Source of the DNA: Pararobbsia silviterrae
GTDB lineage: Bacteria; Pseudomonadota; Gammaproteobacteria; Burkholderiales; Burkholderiaceae
Direction: 5' to 3'
Length of the DNA: 64,000 nt
Assembly: GCF_003628125.1 (NCBI RefSeq)
Contig: NZ_RBZU01000001.1
Span: 963,793 to 1,027,792, forward strand
In this document: one piece after another, positions 46,582 through 56,062 of the stretch
Layout: each line of letters starts with the position of its first letter
How positions within the stretch are numbered: position 1 is the stretch's first letter
Notes under the pieces: generated by a model
Database searches by the model: none
What the model saw: the letters and a program-made list of their open reading frames with translations, nothing else
What the model was told of the DNA's origin: nothing
Made by a program: the position numbers and the translations under genes

Positions 46582-46981
46582 TGCTTATCTCCTCCAGACA
46601 CCAGATGAAAACGAATGGTTGACTTACCCTCTCGGGCATTGTTTTGACGACTTCGGGGACGGTCGAGCGGCGGCACGATCGTCCGCGGCTCTCAAGAGAT
46701 GAACATGGCGTGCAGCAAAGACGTGTCTCCTCTTTTGATATTGACCGGACCTCTTGTTGAAATTCGAGGATGCTGCTCGTCCGGTCAGGGGGGCCTGGTG
46801 ACCCGAAAGTACGGTCGCAACCGCTGCATGTTTCGCAGGAGAGCCGCGCGCGCCGCGCCGCTCAACCCCTTTCGGACCCCCTGGCGCAATGCGCTTTCGA
46901 CGCGCGGACCGTCGAGCGGTCAACGTCGCGTCACGACGTGTGGTCAGCGCATTCCGAAACGTGGGATACCCCTTGAATTCG

Positions 46982-47010
46982 ATTGTAGTTAAACTACAAT
47001 TCAGTGTCAA
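46982..47010 (-). promoter_or_regulatory. Importer promoter overlapped by a perfect HexR-type operator
   Basis: On the minus strand TTGACA (47010-47005), 17-bp spacer and TACAAT (46987-46982) form a near-consensus sigma70 promoter toward gtsA. The interval 46982-47000 is a perfect 9+1+9 palindrome, with core TGTAGTTAAACTACA matching the published HexR consensus (TGTARTWWWAYTACA) at every position. The operator covers the -10 box and most of the spacer, so binding would repress. The HTH of the fused glucokinase regulator encoded nearby is the obvious candidate ligand. Confidence 0.8.
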
Positions 47011-47030
47011 AAATTTTATCGGTCGGACTA

Positions 47031-47061
47031 CCTCGGGCTAGGGGAACTCCCTATCACGAGG
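47031..47061. promoter_or_regulatory. Imperfect inverted repeat in the gts-zwf gap
   Basis: CCTCG-ggc-TAGGG-gaact-CCCTA-tca-CGAGG: two perfect 5-bp arms separated by a symmetric 3x3 interruption. It could be an operator or, in a zwf leader, a hairpin. A separate 12-bp palindrome TTGATATATCAA lies at 47324-47335. The rest of the 911-bp gap (46582-47492) shows no gene. Confidence 0.5.
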
Positions 47062-47492
47062 GCGCGGCGACTGTGGTCATCATCATCGGCTCGATGTTGG
47101 CCGCGTGCGCGCGAAGTCCGGTCATGCGGTACCTGTTTTCGTATCGGCCTGTCGTGTCAGCGATGTGACACGGGATCGGCGAAAGGCGCGGCAGGCGCAT
47201 CGGAGATCGAGCGCGCGAACCGCGGCGGACGCCGGCATGCGAGGCCGGATGCGGCGCACGCGAGTGCGCGGTGATGGGCACCGCGCGAATCGCGATGCCG
47301 TCTCCGGGATCGAACTGTGTCAGTTGATATATCAATTTCACGGCATTCGATGGGCGCGAGCGGCGTGGGCTCATGGGAGCTGCAACGCGCGATGCGCACG
47401 ATGCGATGACTAGGTGTTACCCGCATGCGGCTCGGCGTCGTTCTTGCAGGATGCCGATACGGCGATGGCAGTCAAACTCATAGCGGAGACAC

Positions 47493-48953
47493 ATGCAAAA
47501 CGATTCGGGCTTCACGTTTGTCCTGTTCGGCGGGACCGGCGATCTTGCGATGCGCAAGATCCTGCCCGCGCTGTTCGAGGCGCACAAAGGCGGCATGCTG
47601 GCCGACGCCGGCAAGATCGTCGGCATTGCGCGCGACAGCTACGACAGGGCGGGTTATCTCGCATGGGTCGAACAGCATGTGCGCGCGCATGTCGCCGCGG
47701 CGGACTTCGACGAATCCGTCTGGCAATCCTTTCTGAACCGCTTCGAATACGCGGCGCTCGACCTCTCGCGGCGTGACGATTTCGTGCTGTTGCGCGACAT
47801 GCTCAAGGAACTGCCGGCCGCGGTGCGCGTGTTCTATCTCGCGACGGGACCGTCGCTGTTCGTGCCGACGTGCCGCGCGCTCGCGAGCGTCGGACTCAAC
47901 GCCGGCGCGCGGATCGTGCTTGAAAAGCCGCTCGGTTACGACCTCGCATCGTCGAATGCGATCAACGATGCGGTCGGCGAGATCTTCGCCGAGGAGCAGA
48001 TCTACCGGATCGACCACTATCTCGGCAAGGAGTCGGTGCAGAACCTGCTCGCGCTGCGTTTCGGCAACGTGCTGTTCGAGCCGCTCTGGCGCCGCGAATG
48101 GGTCGAGAGCATCCAGATCACGATCGCCGAGGAACTCGGTGTCGAAGCGCGCGGCGACTTCTACAACCAGACCGGCGCGTTGCGCGACATGGTGCAGAAC
48201 CACTTGCTGCAACTGCTGTCGATCGTCGCGATGGAACCGCCGCACGCGATCGAATCCGACAGCGTGCGCGACGAGAAGCTGCGCGTGCTGCGCTCGCTCA
48301 AGCCCGTGCAACGCAGTGAAATCAGCAAGGTCGCCGTGCGCGGCCAGTATCATGCGGGCGTCATTCGCGGCAATCCCGTGCCCGGCTATGCGTCGGAGCA
48401 CGGCGTGCCGAAGGACAGCACGACCGAAACGTTCGTCGCGCTCAAGGTCGAGATCGAAAACTGGCGCTGGGCCGGCGTGCCGTTTTTCCTGCGCACGGGC
48501 AAGCGTCTCGCGGATCGTGTCGCCGAGATCGTCGTCAATTTCCGCCAGGTGCCGCACTCGGCGCTCGGCGGCTTGCCGGCCGGGCAGAACCGGCTCGTGA
48601 TCCGGCTGCAGCCGAATGAATCGATCCGTCTCTATTGCCAGGCGAAGCAGCCCGGCGAAGGCTGGAATCTTGCGCAGGTCCACCTCGACCTCGCGTTCGA
48701 CCAGTTCTTCAAGGAACACCGGATGGAGGCGTATCAGCGGCTGTTGCTCGACGTGATCAACGGCCGTCTCGCGCTGTTTGTCCGGCGCGACGAGCAAGAG
48801 GCCGCGTGGCGCTGGGTCGAGCCGATTCTCGATGAATGGGCCGCGTCGCCGCTCAAGGGGCCCAAGCCCTATGCGGCGGGCACGTGGGGTCCGGCCGCCG
48901 CGAGCGCGATGCTCGCGCAGCACGGCACCTGCTGGCTCGAAGAAGAGAACTAG
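47493..48953 (+). CDS. zwf: Glucose-6-phosphate dehydrogenase
   Basis: 486 aa. It oxidises glucose 6-phosphate to 6-phosphogluconolactone with NAD(P)+, entry to the Entner-Doudoroff and pentose-phosphate routes. The nucleotide fold opens FVLFGGTGDLAMRKILPALF. The active site RIDHYLGKESVQNLLALRFGN is canonical (RIDHYLGK), and EKPLGYDLASSNAIN precedes it. GCGGAG lies five bases before the ATG. It is first of the zwf-pgl-glk operon, divergent from the sugar importer. Confidence 0.97.
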   Translation: MQNDSGFTFVLFGGTGDLAMRKILPALFEAHKGGMLADAGKIVGIARDSYDRAGYLAWVEQHVRAHVAAADFDESVWQSFLNRFEYAALDLSRRDDFVLLRDMLKELPAAVRVFYLATGPSLFVPTCRALASVGLNAGARIVLEKPLGYDLASSNAINDAVGEIFAEEQIYRIDHYLGKESVQNLLALRFGNVLFEPLWRREWVESIQITIAEELGVEARGDFYNQTGALRDMVQNHLLQLLSIVAMEPPHAIESDSVRDEKLRVLRSLKPVQRSEISKVAVRGQYHAGVIRGNPVPGYASEHGVPKDSTTETFVALKVEIENWRWAGVPFFLRTGKRLADRVAEIVVNFRQVPHSALGGLPAGQNRLVIRLQPNESIRLYCQAKQPGEGWNLAQVHLDLAFDQFFKEHRMEAYQRLLLDVINGRLALFVRRDEQEAAWRWVEPILDEWAASPLKGPKPYAAGTWGPAAASAMLAQHGTCWLEEEN

Positions 48954-49105
48954 TCGGAGCCGTCGGGTCGTGCGTTTCCGCGTGCCGAACGCCGCGGCGA
49001 CGCATGACCGGCAACGGCAATCCGTTTGATGAAAGTGAAAGGGGGGCCGCCGCCGCGAGGCGCCGTGGTTCCATATTCCAATAAAGACAGCAGATCGGAG
49101 GAGAA

Positions 49106-49795
49106 GTGATCGAGCTTCACGCATTCGACGACCCGATCGTCCAGGCGGCCGCATTGTCGCGCGCCGTCGGCGACGCGCTCAGCGCGCATCTCGCGGCCGG
49201 GCCCGCGTCCCGCCACGTGACCTTTGCCGTATCGGGCGGCAGCAGTCCCAAGCGATTCTTGCAGACCTTGTCCGACCAGCCGTTCGACTGGTCGCGCATC
49301 GATCTGACGCTCGTCGACGACCGCTGGGTTCCCGACGACCACAAGGACAGCAACGTGCGCTTCGCGCACGAGAACCTGCTGCGCGGCGCGGCGGCGCAGG
49401 CGAGCTTCACGCCGCTTGTCGACGTGACGCGCGGCCCGGCCGAACAGATCGCGGCGCTCAATGCGTCGAGCCAGCCCGCCTTGCCCGATATTGCCGTGCT
49501 CGGCATGGGCGAGGACGGTCATACGGCGTCGATCTTTGCCGACGCGCCCGAATGGCATGAAGCCATCACGACCGATGCGCGTTTCGTGCTCGTGCATCCG
49601 GGCGCCGCGCCGCATGCGCGCGTGAGCTGGTCGTTGTCCGCGCTCAAGCGGATCGATCGTCTGTTTCTGTTGATCGCAGGCAAAAGCAAGCTCGAGGTGC
49701 TCGAGAAGGCTGCCGCGAGTTCACTCGATAATGCCATCTCGAAGCTGGCGAATGATAAGGGAGTCACACTCGATGTCTACTGGTCAGCGGAATAA
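49106..49795 (+). CDS. pgl: 6-phosphogluconolactonase
   Basis: 229 aa (DevB/SOL family). It hydrolyses 6-phosphogluconolactone, the zwf product. Family blocks are [41 protein letters not shown] and [16 protein letters not shown]. The GTG start at 49106 has a strong GGAGGAG. It begins 152 bp after zwf, and its tail overlaps the glucokinase-regulator start by 23 bp, showing one translational unit. Confidence 0.96.
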   Translation: MIELHAFDDPIVQAAALSRAVGDALSAHLAAGPASRHVTFAVSGGSSPKRFLQTLSDQPFDWSRIDLTLVDDRWVPDDHKDSNVRFAHENLLRGAAAQASFTPLVDVTRGPAEQIAALNASSQPALPDIAVLGMGEDGHTASIFADAPEWHEAITTDARFVLVHPGAAPHARVSWSLSALKRIDRLFLLIAGKSKLEVLEKAAASSLDNAISKLANDKGVTLDVYWSAE

Positions 49796-51698
49796 GACCG
49801 TCGCGGCGGTGCGCGATAACCCGCATGCGGACGGCCCGCGGCTTCTTGCCGACATCGGCGGAACCAACGCGCGCTTTGCGCTCGAATACGGCCCGGATCA
49901 GATCGAACAGATCCGCGTCTACCCGTGCGCCGAGTATCCGGGCGTCGCGGATGCGATTCGCAAGTACCTCAAGGATACGAAGGTCGGCCACGTCAATCAC
50001 GCGGCGGTCGCGATCGCGAATCCCGTCGACGGCGACGAGATCCGGATGACGAATCATCACTGGAGCTTCTCGATCGAATCGACGCGCCGCGCGCTCGGTT
50101 TCGACACGCTGCTCGTCGTCAACGATTTCACGGCGCTCGCGATGGCGCTGCCGCGCTTGACCGACGAACAGCGCGTCCAGGTCGGCGGCGGCAAGGCCAA
50201 GCAGAACAGCGTGATCGGCCTGCTCGGCGCAGGCACGGGTCTGGGCGTCTCGGGTCTGATCCCGGCCGACGACCGCTGGATCGCGCTCGGCAGCGAAGGC
50301 GGCCACGCGACGTTCGCGCCCGTCGACGAACGCGAAGTGTTCCTGCTCGAATACGCGCAGAAAAAGTGGTCGCACGTGTCGTACGAACGCATGTGCGCGG
50401 GACCGGGCATCGAGCTCATCTATCGCGGTCTTGCCGCGCGCGCGAAGAAGCGCGTCGGGTCGAATGTCGATCCGGCCGAAGTCACGCGCCGCGCGCTCGA
50501 GGAACACGAGCCGCTCGCCGTCGAGGCGCTTGAAGTCTTCTGCGGCATTCTCGGCACGTTCGCGGGGAGCCTCGCGGTCACGCTGGGCGCGCTCGGCGGC
50601 ATCTATATCGGCGGCGGTGTCGTGCCGCGTCTCGGCGAGTTCTTCGAGAAGTCGCCGTTCCGCCAGCGCTTCGAGGCGCGCGGACGCTTCGAGCAGTATC
50701 TGGCGAACATTCCGATCTACGTGATCACGGCTGAATACCCGGCGTTTCTCGGCGTCTCGGCGATCCTGCACGAACAGCTCAGCGATCGCGGCAGCGGCGG
50801 TTCGGCCGTCTTCGAGCGGATTCGCCAGATGCTCGATGCGTTGACGCCGGCCGAGCGTCGCGTGGCCGATCTCGCGCTCAATCATCCGCGCTCGGTCATC
50901 AATGACCCGATCGTCGATATCGCGCGCAAGGCCGCGGTCAGCCAGCCGACCGTGATCCGGTTCTGCCGCACGCTCGGTTGTCAGGGACTGTCCGATTTCA
51001 AGCTCAAGCTCGCGACCGGGCTCACGGGCACGATCCCGATGAGCCATAGCCAGGTTCACCTCGGCGATACGGCGACGGACTTCGGTACGAAGGTGCTCGA
51101 CAACACGGTGTCGTCGATCCTTCAGTTGCGCGAGCATTTGAACTTCGAGAACGTCGAGAAGGCGATCGACATCCTGAGCAGCGCGCGGCGCATCGAGTTC
51201 TACGGCCTCGGCAATTCGAACATCGTCGCGCAGGACGCGCACTACAAGTTCTTCCGCTTCGGCATTCCGACGATCGCGTACGGCGACCTCTACATGCAGG
51301 GCGCGTCGGCCGCGTTGCTCGGTCCGGGCGATGTGATCGTCGCGGTCTCGAAGTCGGGCAAGGCGGCCGAGCTTCAACGCGTGCTCGACATCGCCATGCA
51401 GAACGGCGCAAAGGTGATCGCGATCACGTCGAGCAACACGCCGCTCGCGAAGAAGGCGACCGTCGCGCTCGAAACCGATCACATCGAGATTCGCGAGTCG
51501 CAGTTGTCGATGATTTCGCGGATTCTGCATCTGGTCATCATCGATGTGCTCGCCGTCGGCGTCGCGATTCGCCGTGCGGCGCCGCAGGTCGATGTCCAGA
51601 AGAGCGCGAAGCGCGCGCGCATCGAAGGCAAGGGTGCGACGCTCGACGTGCTCGAGTGGCTGAGTCACGGCGCCGCGGCCGTACAGAAGGGGGAGTGA
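49773..51698 (+). CDS. glk: Bifunctional glucokinase / RpiR-type (HexR) transcriptional regulator
   Basis: 641 aa fusion typical of Burkholderia. Residues 1-340 are a ROK-unrelated Glk-type glucokinase: [14 protein letters not shown] (ATP site), [15 protein letters not shown] (catalytic Asp in NDF), [11 protein letters not shown], and [11 protein letters not shown]. Residues about 348-430 hold an RpiR HTH ([20 protein letters not shown]). Residues about 475-600 form a SIS sugar-phosphate-binding domain, ending near a Lys/Arg-rich tail. One polypeptide can thus phosphorylate glucose and sense a sugar phosphate, probably KDPG by analogy with HexR. It is the likely binder of the HexR-type sites at 46982 and 54177. 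A terminator follows at 51802. Confidence 0.96.
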   Translation: MSTGQRNKTVAAVRDNPHADGPRLLADIGGTNARFALEYGPDQIEQIRVYPCAEYPGVADAIRKYLKDTKVGHVNHAAVAIANPVDGDEIRMTNHHWSFSIESTRRALGFDTLLVVNDFTALAMALPRLTDEQRVQVGGGKAKQNSVIGLLGAGTGLGVSGLIPADDRWIALGSEGGHATFAPVDEREVFLLEYAQKKWSHVSYERMCAGPGIELIYRGLAARAKKRVGSNVDPAEVTRRALEEHEPLAVEALEVFCGILGTFAGSLAVTLGALGGIYIGGGVVPRLGEFFEKSPFRQRFEARGRFEQYLANIPIYVITAEYPAFLGVSAILHEQLSDRGSGGSAVFERIRQMLDALTPAERRVADLALNHPRSVINDPIVDIARKAAVSQPTVIRFCRTLGCQGLSDFKLKLATGLTGTIPMSHSQVHLGDTATDFGTKVLDNTVSSILQLREHLNFENVEKAIDILSSARRIEFYGLGNSNIVAQDAHYKFFRFGIPTIAYGDLYMQGASAALLGPGDVIVAVSKSGKAAELQRVLDIAMQNGAKVIAITSSNTPLAKKATVALETDHIEIRESQLSMISRILHLVIIDVLAVGVAIRRAAPQVDVQKSAKRARIEGKGATLDVLEWLSHGAAAVQKGE

Positions 51699-51801
51699 CG
51701 CGGCGAGCGCGAGGCTTGCGCGCCGAACGACGCGGATCGTGAACGATCGGCGTCTCGCGCGTGGATCCCGACGCGACTTGGCGGGCATGAAGCCCGTCCT
51801 G

Positions 51802-51842
51802 ACACCCTACGCACGATGTGCTGCGTAGGGTGTTTTCATTTC
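51802..51842 (+). terminator. Rho-independent terminator of the zwf-pgl-glk operon
   Basis: Perfect 12-bp stem ACACCCTACGCA / TGCGTAGGGTGT (51802-51813, 51822-51833) with an eight-base loop, then TTTCATTT, 104 bp after the glk stop. Confidence 0.9.
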
Positions 51843-51937
51843 GGGCCGCGCCGCAGTGCAGCGTCGGTTTCCTGATAGGCGCCGTCGCGACGGATGGCGA
51901 CGATGGAGCACGTCTATCAAGAGACAGGAGACACGCC

Positions 51938-52492
51938 ATGCCCCAATCGAAAATCGTCGCGCGCCAGACGGTCCTTCAGTACGAATGGCCGTCTGGCGCG
52001 GAAAAGCCGATCCGATCGCGCGCCGAGCGGAAGGATCGCCGGCTTCGCGCAGACGCGTCGCGCCGAAGCGAACGAACGCGGCACAGTCCCGTTTTGGAAT
52101 GCGTGAGGGCCATGCGATCGACCGCGGTGTCGTGTGGCGCGCTGAGTGCGGCAATCGGGTACGGCGCATCTGCGATGCTCGGCGCCATCGCGCGTACGGG
52201 CACGACTCGCGCGCCTGCGTTCGACATGGTGGCGGGGCAGGTCGGCATGACGCTCGCAGGCGGTTTGATCGCGATTTATGCGGTCACGGTGACGGCGTTC
52301 AATTACGCGCTTCACCGCGTGTGCGACGCGCACTTGCTGCGTCGCTGGGAGCGTGTGGATGTCGTCGAGCGCTCGGTCGTCGAGCTTGCGATTTCGATTT
52401 CGGGCGGGGTCGCGCTGGGCACGGCGGCGTATGTCGGGTCTTCGTTCGCCGAGGCATCCCTGCGGACGTGGATGGGCGGCTCGTCCGACTGA
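51938..52492 (+). CDS. Hypothetical small inner-membrane protein
   Basis: About 184 aa. The ATG at 51938 has AGGAG seven bases upstream. A strongly basic N-terminal 50 residues (many Arg/Lys) is followed by two hydrophobic stretches that look like TM segments (about 67-88 and 105-125), and a third weaker one (about 150-168). No family was recognised. It sits between the zwf operon terminator and the porin gene on the opposite strand. It may be a true gene of local distribution; codon use is like that of its neighbours. Confidence 0.55.
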   Translation: MPQSKIVARQTVLQYEWPSGAEKPIRSRAERKDRRLRADASRRSERTRHSPVLECVRAMRSTAVSCGALSAAIGYGASAMLGAIARTGTTRAPAFDMVAGQVGMTLAGGLIAIYAVTVTAFNYALHRVCDAHLLRRWERVDVVERSVVELAISISGGVALGTAAYVGSSFAEASLRTWMGGSSD

Positions 52493-52594
52493 TCTCGCGG
52501 ACACGACGCCGGCGCGTGGACGTCATGCGCCGCATGGTCATCGGACACGATGCATGTACGCGGGCCGTCGCGCATGAATACCGTCGGCGCGCCG

Positions 52595-52626
52595 AAAAAA
52601 AACGTCGCCCGTTTGCACGGGCGACG
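52595..52626 (-). terminator. Rho-independent terminator of the porin gene
   Basis: 10-bp perfect stem CGTCGCCCGT / ACGGGCGACG (52603-52626) with a four-base loop, followed on the minus strand by eight T (52602-52595). It lies 95 bp after the porin stop. Confidence 0.92.
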
Positions 52627-52720
52627 CATCGCAGTTCGTGTCGATTCGAGAGGGACGCCTTCGCGGCATTCACGAGGCGGGCGTCGTCCGCCCGCGCCCG
52701 AGGTGAGGCGTCCGCATCGC

Positions 52721-53845
52721 TTAGAACGAGTGGTCGATCCCCGCGAAGAAGCCCGTCTGGCTGTGGCCAGGCAGCGGGTTCTGGCTGTTTTGGATCGCCG
52801 TCTGCGACGTCGTGTTGAATGCGGCGCTGTTGTCAGGCGGTTCCGCGAACAGCGAGAAGTTCGCCGTCGAGCTGTTCTGCACCGTCGCGCCGGTCACGTA
52901 CAGGAACGTGCGCTTGGACAGGTTGTAGGTGCCCGTCGCTTCGTAGAGCGTCGCATTGCCGCCGCCCCGGTTCACGTTGATGTGGTAACCGCCGCCCGTC
53001 AGCGCGAACGCCGGGGTGAACTGGTACGTGACACCGAGCCATTCGTGATCGCCCGAAGTCGGACCGTTGTCGGTGACGGCATTCGCGTTCAAATGCTGAT
53101 ACGCGCCTTGAATCTTGACCGGACCGAATACGAGGTTCACCGCAGCCGTGTATTCGCGGCTGTACGCGAACAGGTTCGAGAACTGGCCGTTGCCGTCGCG
53201 GATTTCGTCGAAGATGCCGCGCACTTCGAAGAACGAACCCGTGTACGTGATCTGCGCACCGTCGGCGCGGCCCGTCGACGAAATCGCCGAACTCGTACCG
53301 GCGCTGCTATTGCCGTTGAAGTTCGTGCTGTTGCCGAGCGCGTACTGACCGGCGAAGTCGAAACCGTAGAACTTCGGCGACTGATAGTTGAACGAATTGC
53401 TGACCTGCGGCCAGTTACGACCGCGCACGAGCGAAGCCGACGACCAGTTTTCCTGCACGAACGGGTCGAAGTCCCAGACGCCGTTCGAGATGAACAGCGA
53501 GCGGCCCATTTCAAACGTACCCCATACGTTGTTCGACAAGCCGACCAACGCATAGCGATTGAAGAGCTGGCCCGAACCGCCGCCTACGGTGCCGTTCTGC
53601 AACGTGAAGCCTTCTTCGAGCCGGAACACCGCCTGCGTGCCGCCGCCGAGATCTTCCGTGCCCTTCAGGCCCCAGAGGCTCGTGCCCCAGTCGCCCGATT
53701 CGGCCTCGAAACGGTGACCGTCCTTGAGACCGTTGACATACTCGAGACCGCCGTCGAGGCGGCCATAGAGCGTCACGCTGCTTTGCGCATAGGCTGCGGT
53801 GACCCCCGCAGCCATCAGCGATGCTGCAAGCATTGCCTTTTTCAT
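52721..53845 (-). CDS. Outer-membrane general porin (Gram-negative porin_4 family)
   Basis: 374 aa. Sec signal peptide MKKAMLAASLMAAGVTAAYA, then the mature start QSSVTLYGRLDGGLEYVN, typical of Burkholderia/Bordetella porins. Sixteen alternating amphipathic strands are expected; WGTSLWGLKGTEDLGGGTQA and RYALVGLSNNVWGTFEMGR are familiar blocks. The C-terminal Phe (IDHSF) is the BAM recognition residue. It would allow small hydrophilic solutes across the outer membrane. A HexR-like site lies 332 bp upstream, so it may be a sugar-inducible porin; this link is inference from one site. Confidence 0.95.
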   Translation of the reverse strand: MKKAMLAASLMAAGVTAAYAQSSVTLYGRLDGGLEYVNGLKDGHRFEAESGDWGTSLWGLKGTEDLGGGTQAVFRLEEGFTLQNGTVGGGSGQLFNRYALVGLSNNVWGTFEMGRSLFISNGVWDFDPFVQENWSSASLVRGRNWPQVSNSFNYQSPKFYGFDFAGQYALGNSTNFNGNSSAGTSSAISSTGRADGAQITYTGSFFEVRGIFDEIRDGNGQFSNLFAYSREYTAAVNLVFGPVKIQGAYQHLNANAVTDNGPTSGDHEWLGVTYQFTPAFALTGGGYHINVNRGGGNATLYEATGTYNLSKRTFLYVTGATVQNSSTANFSLFAEPPDNSAAFNTTSQTAIQNSQNPLPGHSQTGFFAGIDHSF

Positions 53846-54176
53846 CTTTGACTCCTCCGTACCCTGTCATGCACGCACGCGGCGTCGACCGCCTGCGGCT
53901 TGGCGCTTTGCGCCACACGTCCGGTGTCCCCAGCGACACCGAACGCCTCCACCGACGCCCAGCGCGTCGGATTCCTGCTGCCCGATTTCGCGGCTCCCCA
54001 GCACGCGATCGCGTGTCGACGCCCCAGCGGCAACGACGGCGATCAGAAAATCGGACATGAATCTGGTCAGACCCGGGACATCGATCAAGCGGCCAAATAC
54101 CGCATATTCCATGCGGCAAGATCGTCACGTCACCGGCGTCTTAGTCGTTCAAACGTTTGCGCTCGATCCCGCGATT

Positions 54177-54191
54177 TGAAGTAAAACTACA
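54177..54191 (-). promoter_or_regulatory. HexR-like operator upstream of the porin
   Basis: Read on the minus strand TGTAGTTTTACTTCA: 14 of 15 positions fit the HexR consensus TGTARTWWWAYTACA. It lies 332 bp before the porin ATG and about 2.5 kb from the gene of the candidate regulator. Confidence 0.5.
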
Positions 54192-54394
54192 TTCGAAATA
54201 GGGGATTAGCGTTGTTTGATTACTGAGAATGAATGTAACAAAAGATAAGCATGTACATCAAATGAGCGGAGCGAGGCCGAGGGACTTTGTCGCGCAAATG
54301 CCATGTTACGAAGCCTGTCCGGAGAACGATCCACGCGTCGGGTTTCATCCAAATGATTGAATGCACGTCTTTTTTACGCGGATTTGAATGGCGG

Positions 54395-54413
54395 AATAGG
54401 GTAATACCCTATT
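54395..54413. promoter_or_regulatory. Perfect 19-bp palindrome (9+1+9)
   Basis: AATAGGGTA-A-TACCCTATT, perfect on both arms. No T-run follows on either strand, so an operator is more likely than a terminator. It lies between the end of hisP and the porin upstream region. Confidence 0.6.
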
Positions 54414-54419
54414 GACCGG

Positions 54420-54443
54420 TGAATTCATGAAACTGAATTCATG
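54420..54443. repeat. Direct repeat TGAATTCATG, two copies
   Basis: Copies at 54420-54429 and 54434-54443, 14 bp apart start to start, seven bases after the 19-bp palindrome. Each contains the self-complementary TGAATTCA. Confidence 0.6.
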
Positions 54444-54559
54444 TGCGAGAAAGGCTTGTTTTTGCGCGATCGGTCGGCGCACGCGTCGCGTGAGCGAGGG
54501 GGGCGAGCGGCGCGGCCGGCGCGAAGCCGACGCGTCCGCGCTATCGCGTGTCGCGGCGG

Positions 54560-55333
54560 CTACTTGAGGCTGCCCGACAGGAATTGCTGCAGGCGTTCGC
54601 TCTTCGGCTGCACGAGCACGTCGCCGGGCGCGCCTTCTTCCTCGACGCGGCCCTGATGCAGGAACATCACATGGTTCGACACATTGCGCGCGAACCCCAT
54701 TTCGTGCGTCACGACGATCATCGTGCGACCTTCCTCGGCGAGCGACTGCATGACCCTGAGCACCTCGGTCACGAGTTCGGGGTCGAGCGCCGACGTCGGT
54801 TCGTCGAACAGCATGACGTCGGGATGCATCGCGAGCGCGCGCGCAATCGCGACGCGCTGTTGCTGACCGCCCGACAGATGCGACGGATATTGCTTCTCGA
54901 CGGCCGGCGCGAGCCCCACGCGCTTCAGATAGGTTCGCGCGCGGTCCTCGGCTTCGGCGCGCGACAGTCCCAGCACGTGCATCGGCGCTTCGATGACGTT
55001 TTCGAGCGCGGTCAGATGCGCCCACAGATTGAAGTGCTGAAACACCATCGCCAGGCGCGTGCGGACCTTCTGCAATTGCTTCGGATCGGCGACCTTGAGC
55101 GCGCCGCTGCGGTCGGTCACGGTCCTGACCTCGTCGCCGTTCACGTAGATGCGTCCCGCGTTCGGCTGTTCGAGGAAGTTGATGCAACGCAGGAACGTGC
55201 TTTTGCCCGAGCCCGACGAGCCGATGATGCTGATCACGTCGCCGGCCTTCGCGCGCAGCGACACGCCCTTGAGCACCTGATGATCGCCGTATTGTTTGTG
55301 GAGGTCGTCGACGAACAGTTTGTCCATATGCAT
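54560..55333 (-). CDS. hisP: Basic amino-acid ABC importer ATPase (HisP type)
   Basis: 257 aa. Walker [10 protein letters not shown], signature [19 protein letters not shown], Walker [16 protein letters not shown], and switch [15 protein letters not shown], which is typical of polar amino-acid ATPases. YLKRVGL and the [15 protein letters not shown] block match HisP. It is last in the leftward importer operon, 15 bp after hisM. Confidence 0.95.
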   Translation of the reverse strand: MHMDKLFVDDLHKQYGDHQVLKGVSLRAKAGDVISIIGSSGSGKSTFLRCINFLEQPNAGRIYVNGDEVRTVTDRSGALKVADPKQLQKVRTRLAMVFQHFNLWAHLTALENVIEAPMHVLGLSRAEAEDRARTYLKRVGLAPAVEKQYPSHLSGGQQQRVAIARALAMHPDVMLFDEPTSALDPELVTEVLRVMQSLAEEGRTMIVVTHEMGFARNVSNHVMFLHQGRVEEEGAPGDVLVQPKSERLQQFLSGSLK

Positions 55334-55348
55334 GCTGAACCGGTTGAA

Positions 55349-56062
55349 TCAGTGGCGCCGCGGCGCGAGATAGGCGAGCCAGCGCTGCTCCGCGCGCCGG
55401 AACAGGGCGACGAGACCGAACGAGATGCCGAGGTACAGCAGCGCCGCGATCCCGAACGCCTGGAACGACAGATACGTCGCCGAGTTCGCATCGCGCGCGA
55501 TCTTGAGGATGTCGGGCACCGTCGCCGTGAAGGCGAGCGTCGTCGCGTGCAGCATCAGGATCACTTCGTTGCTGTAAAGCGGCAGCGCGCGGCGCAGCGC
55601 CGACGGCACGATGATCCGACGCAGCGCCGTGAAGCGCGACATGCCGTAGGCGCGCGCGGCTTCGACCTCGCCATAGGGCGTCGCGCGAATCGCGCCCGCG
55701 AAGATCTCGGTCGTGTACGCGCACGTATTGAGCGCGAATGCGAGCAGCGTGCAGTTCATGCCGCTGCGGAAGAACGCGGCGAGCGGCGCGTGATCGCGCA
55801 CGATCTGCAGCGAGTAGATACCCGTGTAGAACAGCAGCAACTGGATATACAGCGGCGTGCCGCGGAATACATACGTGTAGAGCCAGACAGGCGCGGCGAC
55901 CCATTTATTGTCCGAGACGCGCGCGACCGCGAGCTGCACCGACAGGCAGAAGCCGATGCCCACCGACACGACGAGCAGCCACAGCGTGATCGCGACGCCC
56001 GTGATCTGTTCGCCGTCCGTGAACAGATAGGCGCGCCAGTAGTCGTGGAAGAGCGCGATCAT
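55349..56062 (-). CDS. hisM: Basic amino-acid ABC importer permease (HisM type)
   Basis: 237 aa with about five TM helices. WLYTYVFRGTPLYIQLLLFY is the polar amino-acid permease signature, and the EAA loop reads GEVEAARAYGMSRFTALRRI with IVPSALRRALPLYSNE following. It overlaps hisQ by four bases, so the two subunits are made in step. Confidence 0.94.
   Translation of the reverse strand: MIALFHDYWRAYLFTDGEQITGVAITLWLLVVSVGIGFCLSVQLAVARVSDNKWVAAPVWLYTYVFRGTPLYIQLLLFYTGIYSLQIVRDHAPLAAFFRSGMNCTLLAFALNTCAYTTEIFAGAIRATPYGEVEAARAYGMSRFTALRRIIVPSALRRALPLYSNEVILMLHATTLAFTATVPDILKIARDANSATYLSFQAFGIAALLYLGISFGLVALFRRAEQRWLAYLAPRRH

Larger units (their letters stand above)
53846..54559. promoter_or_regulatory. 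Porin upstream region with operator-like elements
   Basis: 714 bp without a gene, AT-richer from about 54170 to 54450. It contains the HexR-like site (54177), the 19-bp palindrome (54395) and a paired TGAATTCATG repeat (54420 and 54434), annotated separately. AAATAGGGG at about 54197 resembles half of the palindrome. Confidence 0.5.
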
